Positions 1 to 11,100 of a stretch of 64,000 nt of DNA are shown piece by piece. The position numbers and the translations under genes are program-made. The stretch comes from Lamellibrachia satsuma (lineage: Eukaryota; Annelida; Polychaeta; Sabellida; Siboglinidae), in NCBI GenBank assembly GCA_033239005.1, contig BSQZ01000030.1:2415001-2479000 (forward strand), written 5' to 3'. The notes under the pieces are model-generated. The model was not told the DNA's origin. It was given only the letters and a program-made list of their open reading frames with translations, and ran no database searches. The stretch's first letter is position 1; every line of letters starts with the position of its first letter.

Positions 1-258
1 CAAAATCAACTCCCCCAGAAATTCAGGGCTTATCAGGTTAAACACAATATTATATATGCAGTATGCTATCATATATTATCATACTATTGCATGAATGATA
101 TGAAATGTCCACATATTTGAGATACCGAGTTCAGTTTGATTATTTTTGTTGGTTATATTCCAGCTTAAAAGACTGCACAATTCAAAACCATTATTAAGTT
201 ACTTTGTGAGTGTAGCTGCTTGTTTAGTGTTTAATGTGGCCTGTTTGTGTGTGTGCAG

Positions 259-367
259 TACTACGGAGAGTTGGCTGTGAAAGAGGAATTCCCGGAAGCC
301 ACCATTTTGAAACCAGCTGATATCTTTGGATCAGAAGATAGATTTATACATTACTACGCATCAAGAT
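259..367 (+). CDS. NDUFA9: NDUFA9 exon a (first in window)
   Basis: Acceptor tgtgtgcag lies just before 259 and donor gtaagt follows 367. It encodes [20 protein letters not shown] and on to HYYASR, leaving one base for the next codon. The FPEATILKP and DIFGSEDRF block is the best identifier of NDUFA9. Confidence 0.88.
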
Positions 368-3300
368 GTAAGTGACGTCAGCATTGGCTCCTGTTCTGTA
401 TAATTGTTGAAACAGTTAGCAGCTAGTTTTTATTTAAGGGGAGACACCCCAGGTGAAATGTAAATTTTTTATAAAAATATTCAAAATGTGTTTCCACTGA
501 ATTCTGATAGCTTTGTATATTTATTATCTATAAAGTTCACTTTTATAACAATTACATACCTCTAAATAACTTTTATTCATGGATAAAGGATGCCTCTTTC
601 AAGAAATAAATCCTGTTTTTCAATCTTTGATGGCCGTTTTCTCAAAATCGTGTTTTCTGCATTTGGAAAGAAGCTATCTGTAATTATGCTATCCAAATAA
701 GGTTTTGAATGTTGCATTCAGCATACTCTACTCTGCACAACGACCAGAGACATTTGAAAAATCAGTTTGAAAGATAAACCCCTATTTGTTGCCAAAAACG
801 GTTTTTTTTTTGCACTTTACAAAAAAATTATTTAAAAAAAATCAAGCACAACATTTTAACAAATGCTCTGGTCATTGCATAGTAGAATGTGTACTGAACT
901 TGGATTTGTAAGAATTATAATCATGTGTTCACTGTTCAATAAAGAAGGCAATGTTTAAAAATTTGCCAATATTTGCTAAAAATGGCAGACATTTTGTTTG
1001 TTACCGTGGAAACGGAGGTCTGGATAAAAAAAGTAATATATTTTTTTACTCAGTAAGACCCATTCTATACTTTTGGCAGAAAAAATTGCACAATTTGCAC
1101 AAATAAAAAAGTCTTGCTGATGATGAAAAGTGCAAGTTGTTAGGACAAAAACTTTTCTTACATCGTAACACTGCTTATATTAACTCATCTGTTTTTTTTT
1201 CTAAGTCTTTCTAAAGTTCTCTCAGTGGCTGTCGGTGGCTAGGCTGGAACAATATCTAATGTCACTCTGATGTAAAATTTGTTTCATGGTCTCGGGTCAT
1301 CTTGCTACTAGCTATGTCACATGCCACGTGGTCCATCTGGTGATATTTTTATTTTATTTGTATTTGCTTTGCTTTTGGTTAAAATGGGTCATTCATGTAG
1401 ATGATGAATTAGTCAATATTTAGAATTAGAATTTTATTATAACATTGAAGAACTGTTTGAAAATGCCATGGTTGGTTCCTTGTTAGAATAAAAACATGTA
1501 GGTCTTTATGGTTTCTGTGCTCGTGTTGTGTGATAGGGAGGAGAGCCTATGGAACCATCCCGCTGTGGAAGGGTGGTCGACAAACCATCAAAAGCCCAGT
1601 CTTCGTAAGTGTTGAGGGATGTTTTACTGGAGTTCTTGTAAAATAATACAGGAGCATGTCAAGAAATTTTTTTTAATACTGCTTACTGTAACACACACAT
1701 CCTGAATGTTTTGCTGAAAGATTGTGACATAAATTGTTTAACCATTAATGCATTACAGATCATAAAATGTATTTTGTATTTGGATGAGTAAATTATTATT
1801 AGTAGTAGTAATTTTAAAAGGCGTTTTCACTGATTCTGTCTTATCAATTAATTATAGGAATTCCATCGTGAACTTATTAGTGTAACATGACTGGTAAAGT
1901 GGTTTTCTGCATGATATGCATAGTCCCCATCTTTATGTTATGAACAAAAACGTTGTAGCATTTAGTAAACTGGACCCATAGAAAATGACAAATTGTGTTT
2001 TTATTCAGTGAAATTTGAGCTGCAGCAGTTTGTCTAATGTCCGGCAAAAATATAAAGTGGTTTTTATTATTAAAAATATTGATTGCATTGTCAACATCGC
2101 TGGCTTTTGGCCTTGACGACGAGATTGTAAGAGGAAACCTAATTGAATGACGAGCATGTAAGAGGAGGTATGATTGGTTGCAGTGCTCCAATGTGGCTGA
2201 GGGCATCATCAATGCGATATACGACCCCGAGTCGATTGGCCAGACATATGAATGTGTCGGGTAAGTAGTCGGCAGTCGTTATCTTGCATGATATTTTGGC
2301 TATTCTGTTTGGTTGCTATGTCCTGCTCCTTGAAGGTACAAAGTCTGATTGTTTGTTTATAGTAAAATCATGTTATATAGTATAAACTATATATTCTAAC
2401 ATCTTGATTTGATTTAAATGTAATTATATATATATATATACATTGAATTAGTTGAACAGCCATGCGAACATGTTATTGCATTCTTGTTTTGTACATTTTC
2501 TTCTAAGATTGTACATACTGTTACTTGTAGACCAAATCGCTACTACCTGCGCGACATTGTTGAGTACATGTACCGAGTAATGCGCTACCACAATGTTCGT
2601 ATCATCCCCATCACTCCTTTCTTCAAGTAAGTCACTCTTGTGTTGTCACACAATCACGTACTTTGTATACTGTCACTTGGCTCTCTCTGCTATAACAATT
2701 AGTGTGTCAATTGCAGGGTTGAAAAAAAATCACGATTTTTATAAAAAAAAGTAAAAAAATCTGATTTTTTATTTAAATCGGTTTTATTTGATTTTTTTGT
2801 TTTATTTGATTTTTTTTAAAATCTGGTATATTTATACATATATAAAGATGTTAAAATTTGTAAACTCTTTCAAACATGTTATATTCAAATCGATTTGGGT
2901 TCTTGTCTTAACAGAGGGTACATGATTTTTGCTTATATAAAGACATTAGACAATGTCCACAAGGCCAGGGCTCTGTGTACTCTAATTGTCTCTAACCAGA
3001 ATACAAACTGGTACAGTATTAAACAACTGAGTCAACATACTGAATTGGTACCAACTAGCACAAGCTCTAAGTGGACTTTAACTCAAGGCTTCTGTGTTGA
3101 AAAGATACTTCCTCTGGAAGACAAGTTTGTGTGGCTTCACTGCATTCAGAAAGGGAATAGCTCAAACATACACAATGTCATAAAATATTTGACTATTAGG
3201 CTATCTGGTGACAATACAGCTACACAAGTGTGTGCACTTTGTGTTTTGTATTAAAAACATACAAAACTTTGTTGATCTTGATGCTTGTAAACAATTATTT

Positions 3301-4859
3301 GTGTTAAATTCATATAAATCAGCGATTAAGAAAACCGGAAGTAAAAAAAATCATAAATCAATGATTTTTTTGATTTTTTTTAGCAATTTAAATCAAACAA
3401 CCCTGGTCAATTGACAGACCCCATATATTTTGCATGTCGTTTAGGGCTGTCCTGTTTTTAATTGCAGTTTTTTCAATTATATCAACTAAAGGTTGAAATT
3501 TTGCTGATGAAAGAGTGTTCAGATTTTTATATGCACATTATTGACAGTTGTTTGGAATTTTAGCGAGTAGCACTTGTTACTATACTGGAGCCGAATTTAT
3601 GGGTATCAAATTGGCCCCAGTAAATTTGTTTCAAAATAGGGCAAAAAACATTATAGGCTGTTGCAGATGCAGTAGAAAGAAAACTATTTTATAACCTGCA
3701 TTGAACCATTTGTGTTTGGCAGGATGAAGGTGGCATTCATGTCCCGCGCACCCAACTATCCCATTCTAACCCTGGACAAGTTGGACCGGGTAAGTACACC
3801 ATATGTTATGTACTAACCATACTAGTCATGCCATGAGTCACATAAATTTACAGTGTTGTTTTTCTTTTTTGATTAACCACGCACTAGTTTGCCCCATTGT
3901 TTCATTTCAATGTGTCATGCAATGTGATGTGATACCAGCTAAGCATATCAAAATATATGTTTTTGCTGTGTTATTTTAATTCTAATGAAGTTCTTAATGG
4001 GCTGTTTACATATTATATTTACACAGTATATGGCATTATGACATAATTGTCAAGAATATGATGATATAGTCAAATCAATACTTTCATTATCAGTCCAACT
4101 ACTTTATTGATATAGGATTGGATTTCCACGCAATCACTGCTTCCCAGCCTATCTGCAGGCACATAGTAATTCATAATTAACGTGCCCATTCAAAGACAGT
4201 TGGGGGGCAACTGTAATTAACACCATAATTAAAGCTCCTTCCTCAGTTCACCTTTTTGCTTATCTTTTTGCGAAAAAATGCAACCTATCTAGTATCCACT
4301 ACGGCATCTCTAGTGTCCAGCATGACATGAAAGCTCTAGTATCCACTATGACGTGCCAGCCTGTTTGTGCAAATGAAATCATCAGACTAACTATTAAATT
4401 ATTTTGACCAGATCCGGTCAATATTTGGCAGAAAGAGTAGTCGGGCTGTATATACTATGACACGGCTATTCAAACTTTTGCGAATTTACCAATTACGATC
4501 AAAGTAAATTCTTTCGACAATTTTTAGAAAAGTATGCTCTCTTATTAAATCAACTTTAAACCAACTATGCATATTACTGCAACAATTCATGCACAGTGCA
4601 GATTTTAACATGAATAAACCTGATTTGCGATGGGCTAAATGAATTGAGGATGGAATTGTTAATGTTACTGTAATGACTGTTCCAGGAGCACGTGTCTGAT
4701 GAGGTGACAAGTCTGCCAACACTTGAAGACCTCGGTGTGAAGCTCGTCAACTTTGAGGACCGCATCGTACACGAGACAAAGATTCATCGCCGTCTCCGCT
4801 ACCAGGAGGACAAGATCGAAGATCTCGTCATGCCCGACCCGCCACCAGTTGTAGGCTAG
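259..4859 (+). CDS. NDUFA9: NADH dehydrogenase [ubiquinone] 1 alpha subcomplex subunit 9, C-terminal half (6 exons)
   Basis: This is an accessory subunit of mitochondrial complex I, an atypical short-chain dehydrogenase-like protein on the matrix side near the junction of the two arms. Six + strand exons (259-367, 1537-1604, 2184-2260, 2531-2626, 3723-3789, 4686-4859) join in phase with GT-AG introns into about 197 residues ending at TAG 4857-4859. Family-like stretches are [19 protein letters not shown] in the first exon, GTIPLW in the second, [12 protein letters not shown] in the third and [10 protein letters not shown] in the last. The N-terminal Rossmann half with the nucleotide-binding glycines lies left of the window. 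Intron 4 carries a hAT-type insertion. The identity rests on recognising the protein; no search was run. Confidence 0.9.
368..1536. other. NDUFA9 intron, AT-rich, no gene seen
   Basis: AT-rich intron with several A and T runs. No coding exon, terminal inverted repeat or tandem array was found. Confidence 0.6.
1537..1604 (+). CDS. NDUFA9: NDUFA9 exon b
   Basis: Acceptor tgatag precedes 1537 and donor gtaagt follows 1604. Completing the split Trp codon gives [20 protein letters not shown] then PVF, in phase with exons a and c. Confidence 0.88.
2184..2260 (+). CDS. NDUFA9: NDUFA9 exon c
   Basis: Acceptor ggttgcag, donor gtaagt. It encodes [20 protein letters not shown] and then TYECVG, matching the family segment that follows the 'PVYV' strand. 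Confidence 0.88.
2531..2626 (+). CDS. NDUFA9: NDUFA9 exon d
   Basis: Acceptor acttgtag, donor gtaagt. It begins [20 protein letters not shown] and ends in PITPFFK, with the last Lys codon split across the intron that holds the hAT-type insertion. Confidence 0.88.
2714..3405. mobile_element. hAT-type non-autonomous DNA transposon, 692 bp, perfect 8-bp target duplication
   Basis: The element begins CAGGGTTG at 2714 and ends CAACCCTG at 3405. It is bounded by identical 8-mers gtcaattg at 2706-2713 and 3406-3413. The ends continue as A/T-rich inverted tracts with repeated 'gatttttt'. CAGGG termini with 8-bp duplications define the hAT superfamily. The 119-codon internal reading frame (2895-3254) has no transposase motif I recognise, so the copy is probably non-autonomous. 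It sits in an NDUFA9 intron. Confidence 0.85.
3723..3789 (+). CDS. NDUFA9: NDUFA9 exon e
   Basis: Acceptor tttggcag, donor gtaagt. It encodes [20 protein letters not shown] then DR, in phase with both neighbours. Confidence 0.88.
4240..4385 (-). repeat. Dispersed repeat, 'seed' copy of the 15.4 kb minisatellite unit
   Basis: On the - strand this stretch reads gtcatagtggatactagagc followed by two diverged copies of the same 25-bp motif and then tagataggtt. The same wording occurs at 15,370-16,060 on the + strand, where it is amplified to about 19 units, and once at 12,445-12,475. Confidence 0.6.
4686..4859 (+). CDS. NDUFA9: NDUFA9 terminal coding exon
   Basis: Acceptor tgttccag. Its 57 codons begin [20 protein letters not shown] and end [12 protein letters not shown] before TAG. 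The [10 protein letters not shown] segment is typical of the NDUFA9 C-terminal region. Confidence 0.9.
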   Translation, partial: EHVSDEVTSLPTLEDLGVKLVNFEDRIVHETKIHRRLRYQEDKIEDLVMPDPPPVVG

Positions 4860-5105
4860 TCATGGGGGGTCACTTGCGATGGCGACTGGCATGCACGTAT
4901 CGTCAGTAGAAATAAAGCAGTTTGGACTCTGTCACTGCTATAATTGTGTTGCTGGAGTCATTGATGCTGAATGGATCAGCTCGCTAAAAAGGACTGTGTC
5001 TGCTGCATCAGTTAGATTCATCAAAGTGAAACTAGTTGGCAGTGTCGACTTGCTAATTTAAAAATTGATCAGTGTTGTAAATAAATAAAAAACTGAACAG
5101 TGACA
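4860..5105 (+). other. NDUFA9 3' UTR with polyadenylation signal
   Basis: Two overlapping AATAAA hexamers at 5080-5085 and 5084-5089 lie about 220 bases after the stop. The transcript end near 5,105 is inferred. Confidence 0.6.
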
Positions 5106-5199
5106 TTGTCTTGATGGAAGTGTTTTTGATGGCCTGAACTTTGAAGACATTATAATTTTATACTGATTTGAGATTGCCTAACCCTTTTGCCAATTGTAC

Positions 5200-8100
5200 A
5201 GTTTTATTTGTAACACAAAACATGCCAGGTCAGATCAACAAACAGTGGTGTTGTTCATGCAGTCACACAATAAATATATTATCATCAGACATTCAAAGCT
5301 ATCACAGTAACAAATTTCCATGTACAATAAATATTCACAGAGATCTAAACGCCCAGTTCTAAACCATAACACACCCACATACATTGCTATTCACAGTATG
5401 CTTCTTGTAGATTCGATGCCAGCAGTTTCTTATCTCGTGAAAATTTACTGGTTTTCCAGCCTTACAATAATACAAAATTATATTATCTGCAATAGAAGTG
5501 CAATTCCTCTTTACAACTTTAACAAGCACTAATACTATGGTTCTCCACTATTCAAATGTTTTAAAGAGGCATAAAACAATATTAGGGTCATCAAATTATA
5601 TAAAGTGCTGCACTGCCACTTTAAAAACTAGTAATGGAGAAAATTATTAACATGAACCATAGTAAGACTTCACTCTCATATCTGGTAACGTCATCTTCAT
5701 TTAATCACTAACAAATGGTTCTGTTTATAAATGACACAACCTGGTCTATGAGTATGTGAGTGGGCGGATGGCACTAAGGAGTTTATAGACTGCATCAATG
5801 AAAGGGAATCGCGTCTCTTCCAGTTGCTTCTTGCCCTTGTCTGAAGCCATGGCCTTCGTCAGATGGTACAGGCTGGCGTGGAACTGCAGCAAAATGGAAA
5901 CGAATATGTTCTTAATAAGCAGTTTTTAGTCTTCATTATTAGTCACAGTCTTCAGTATTATTGTAATTCTTAGTAGTTTTATCAATATTTTAGTGTTAGC
6001 ATTTTAGTCAAATGCATGGTCTTAGATATGAGTGTTTAAATAAAGTTAATTATTTATTAATTTTTGACTTGGTGCAATAAAAATTGTTTGCATGGGAGAT
6101 ATTATTTTAATAGATCCTTGTATGCCTTAGGTCTGATATATCAAACAATGTCATTAGCTGCCAAAATAAGTGTCACTCACTTGAACACACCTCAGACATT
6201 CGTGTTCTACAGGCTGACTCTTGTATAATGTTTTTGGTGGAACAGTTTTATGTGACAGAATAAGCTGAGATTACAGAATTTTATTTTTATATAAAGAATG
6301 CATATAAAAGATATCAAACTAGAGCCCTACAGACCTGTGTGCCAGCTGCGTGCTCCTCGGCGAATGTGTTGTCAAACTCTGTCATCTTCAACTTGATGCT
6401 CCTCTTCTTCGTCACCATGTACATGGCCCAGTCCTCCTGCAGGACAGGACAGTGTCATCTTTACGTGTCAACTCTTACGGTTCACCTATAACTCTTACGG
6501 CTGGTCTTACAAGTACAGGAGACATTCCTTATGGTTGTTTTTTTGCATTTTAAATATGACTCTTTGTATTATGGGATACAGCCCACGTAGGCAGCGAATA
6601 AGAGATCACCAGATCAAAACATTAAAAAAGGGAAAAACAGAAATTGAAAAGTCTTTGAAGATTGCCTTGTTGGCAGAAATGACAACTTGCTCCTAGTATA
6701 TTAATAAAAAGAACTTTGTGAACTGTTATTTTCTGTTAATGGCACATTTAATTTTTCTGAGAAACGGGAATGTATTTATTTGTCAAGATCTCACAAGGAC
6801 ACTAACCTCATGTCCTCACAAGGACACTAATCTCAGGTCCTATCAAAGACACTAACCTCAAGTCCTCACAAGGACACTAACCTCAGGTCCTAACTAACCT
6901 CGAGCAGATGTTCGTCCTTGAGGTGTTCTGCTCCTTGTATGATTATTTGTTTCTTGTTTTTCATCTCTCCGTTCCACTTGGACCAGGAATACGCCATCGT
7001 GGACGCTGTGATCGCCATCTGACGGTAGACGTCAGCTTCCACGATGGTGCTCTGAAAGACGACAACGAATCGTTTACTTTCACATAACACACTGGGTGCA
7101 TTGGAGAACAACAGCTTCATAAAATGGTGGTCTGTCCAACACAGACAACTATTTGTGGTTACAGAAGGAAGAGGACATTATTCATGTCGATGTAATTAAA
7201 AGTTTCATGTGGGGGGTCTGAAGTTAGATGACATCAGTTTGGTTTAGTTTAGTATCAAACATTGATGTGATGTGATGACCCTCTAATTCTCCTCAAGTTG
7301 TTATGACTTCACATTCGTTAAGACATTTTCTGATTGACCTTTGACTGACCTTGTTCTGGATGCTGACATACTTGGAAGAGTCCACTGCTGGGAAAATATT
7401 TAATCCTGCAGCTCGCATTTTCTGCAGATGAAACATTGTGATGTGTCATTGTAAATACTGTTTGATAACAATATGTATGTCAATACAGCCCTGTATATCT
7501 GAACAGTCTATTGAGAGGCGCTTAAAATACACAGATGCTAAAGTACAGTACACAGTAAAATAATATATATATATATTTATATATTATTTTATAAATATAT
7601 ATATACATATACATTAATTAGTTAAATAAATAATAATAAAATAGTTAACACACAACACACACAAATTACATACAGCTCTGTATATACATAGTAAAATGTC
7701 AATATAAAATTAATTAGTTAAATAAATACGAATTCATCAGCCAAAATCTATTTATTGTATGCCACATAAAAAATGGATCTTTAAATGTCATTTAAAGGTA
7801 GTTAGAGACAAGATTACCTTTAACACTGCATAGAAACATAATATTATGTAAGATAGAAACATAATATTATGTAAGATAGGATCAAATGGAAAATCTACCA
7901 AATAATACCCAGTAAATGCTGAGTGCACTACGGCGCACGTACGCATGCACGCACGCACGCACACACACGCACACACACAGTGTACTTATGGTCCTACCAA
8001 ACTGAAAGAGAGCAGATGTACCAAAGATTTTGTGTAATATTCACAATAAAGTTTCTGTTGACATCCTTAGTAGTAGTTGTAGCATTTTCACATGTTCATA

Positions 8101-11100
8101 ATTACAGAGTTACTTTTCCTGTACGAACACAGAAACTAAATGTTGATATTTCGCTCATGTACACATGAAAAACATTTGTTTAAGAGGAGCTGTTTGATAA
8201 AATACTAGGGCTTGAACGTATCATGATACAGAGGTCATGATACAATACATATCGCGATACAGACTACACTGACTAGAATGATACAACATTAAAACACACG
8301 TTTATTTATCACATGGACAAGGCAATGCTACAGCCGATGTCAAGTCGTCACTCAAATTAATAGTGTAAAGATTTTACATAGTTTGTAGGTAGATATACAT
8401 GTTGGAAACATACTACATGTTATATTTTACCAATACACAGGCAGGTGTGGTTCGATACACAGGCAGGTGTGGTTCGCGCTGAACGTTTATTGCTTCACAA
8501 AGGTATCGCATATTGTAGTGTACCGCGATATGGATATTTTGTATCGTGTACTGTACCATGCGGTATGTATCATGATACACCAGTGCACCAGTGTATCATT
8601 TCGGCCCTATAAAATACTAGGAATGTTTTTACACAGCCAACAAAAACACTGATTATCAACCTTTCAGGAACGTATTGGTTCCTGTCAGTTTAAATAATAA
8701 TAATATTCACAGTTACCACCAGGTACAGATGATCACAATAGTGGAGATCATATTGGTGAAGACTGTAATGGCAGAGACTGTAGTGGCAGAGGTTGTATTG
8801 GCAGCGACTGTCAAAAGTTGTAGTTCCTTCAAACCAATATCTATGCCGAGGGAAGCAATAACGCTTCCCCGGGTGGGAGGCAACAGAGGTGGGATGTCCT
8901 TATACAACAGTAACCATGACAACCCTTGTTTTAGCAGTACCCTACAGTAACCATGACAACCCTTGTTTTAACAGTACCCCACACTAACTATGACAACCCT
9001 TGTTTTAGCAGTACCCCACAGTAACCATGACAACCCTAGTTTTAGAAGTACCCCACAGTAACCATGACAACCCTTGTTTTAGCAGTACCTTGATGAATTG
9101 CTTTGGTCGCATGTATTTCTTGAGTAGATGCGACAGCTCCGGCTTGTCCGGCTGCCGCAAGCAACACAGCTCATCCTACAGGACAAGGAACAATATTAGG
9201 ACATGTTCTTTAGTACATGTGAAACACTGGTATTATTAGTACAGCTAAAAATGTTCTAGTCATATAGAGCAAGTGGAACACTTGTGTTCTTGTTTCTAGC
9301 TGGATATAAATAATTGATGTTGCTATGATGTGACCTAGCTGAGTGAAGATGCTAAATTGGTAGACTACTAAAGGAAGCATCGTCGGTATGTTACGTTGAT
9401 TACATAGACTTGCTATATAGGTAGACTACTAAAGGAAGCATCGTCGGTATGTTACGTTGATTACATAGACTTGCTATATAGGTAGACTACTAAAGGCAAG
9501 CATCGTCGGTATGTTACGTTGATTACATAGACTTGCTATATAGGTAGACTACTAAAGGCAAGCATCGTCGGTATGTTACGTTGATTACATAGACTTGCTA
9601 TATAGGTAGACTACTAAAGGCAAACATCGTCGGTATGTTACGTTGATTACATAGACTTGCTATAAGGTAGACTACTAAAGGCAAGCATTGTCGGTATGTT
9701 ACGTTGATTACATAGACTTGCTATATAGGTAGACTACTAAAGGAAGCATCGTCGGTATGTTACGTTGATTACAAAGACTTGCTATATAGGTAGACTACTA
9801 AAGGCAAGCATCGTCGGTATGTTACGTTGATTACATAGACTTGCTATATAGGTAGACTACTAAAGGCAAGCATCGTCGGTATGTTACGTTGATTACATAG
9901 ACTTGCTATATAGGTAGACTACTAAAGGCAAGCATCGTCGGTATGTTACGTTGATTACATAGACTTGCTATATAGGTAGACTACTAAAGGAAGCATCGTC
10001 GGTATGTTACGTTGATTACATAGACTTGCTATATAGGTAGACTACTAAAGGCAAGCATCGTCGGTATGTTACGTTGATTACATAGACTTGCTATATAGGT
10101 AGACTACTAAAGGCAAGCATCGTCGGTATGTTACGTTGATTACATAGACTTGCTATATAGGTAGACTACTAAAGGAAGCATCGTCGGTATGTTACGTTGA
10201 TTACAAAGACTTGCTATATAGGTAGACTACTAAAGGAAGCATCGTCGGTATGTTAGGTTGATTACAAAGACTTGCTATATAGGTAGACTACTAAAGGCAA
10301 GCATCGTCGGTATGTTACGTTGATTACATAGACTTGCTATATAGGTAGACTACTAAAGGAAGCATCGTCGGTATGTTACGTTGATTACATAGACTTGCTA
10401 TATAGGTAGACTACTAAAGGAAGCATCGTCGGTATGTTACGTTGATTACATAGACTTGCTATATAGGTAGACTACTAAAGGCAAGCATCGTCGGTATGTT
10501 ACGTTGATTACATAGACTTGCTATATAGGTAGACTACTAAAGGCAAGCATCGTCGGTATGTTACGTTGATTACATAGACTTGCTATATAGGTAGACTACT
10601 AAAGGAAGCATCGTCGGTATGTTACGTTGATTACATAGACTTGCTATATAGGTAGACTACTAAAGGCAAGCATCGTCGGTATGTTACGTTGATTACATAG
10701 ACTTGCTATATAGGTAAGACATCAAAATGTACTGCACCTTTCTCACTTATGGTGAAACATTTTGTAATTCAGAACTCTGAATGTTGGTTTCTGTATCCTT
10801 TTAACATCATGTGAAGTTGTTTATACTGGCTTTCGAATGTGACAAACAAATTATGAATCACTGTTACAAGTCAATCTGCCAAACATGTACACCTTAAAAT
10901 AAAGGACAAATATATCTCTGTCCAAATGTCTGTCAATCATGAATGCAGATGAAAACAACATGTACATGAATATTTAATAACATTTAACAAACGGATGAGT
11001 AAAACAAAATGTATCCCATCACACACTGACCTTGACCTCAATCTCGACCTCCACAATGGCAGCAATGATGGTGAGGAGGGTGCAGTTGGTGGTGCGAGGT

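Noticed and set aside
8818..8912. Extra DNAI7 exon (DIPPLLPPTRGSVIASLGID)
   Set aside because: The flanking exons already join in phase, and no proper donor or acceptor encloses it.
9357..10714. CRISPR array
   Set aside because: Units are contiguous and nearly identical over their whole length, with no variable spacers, and the DNA is animal.
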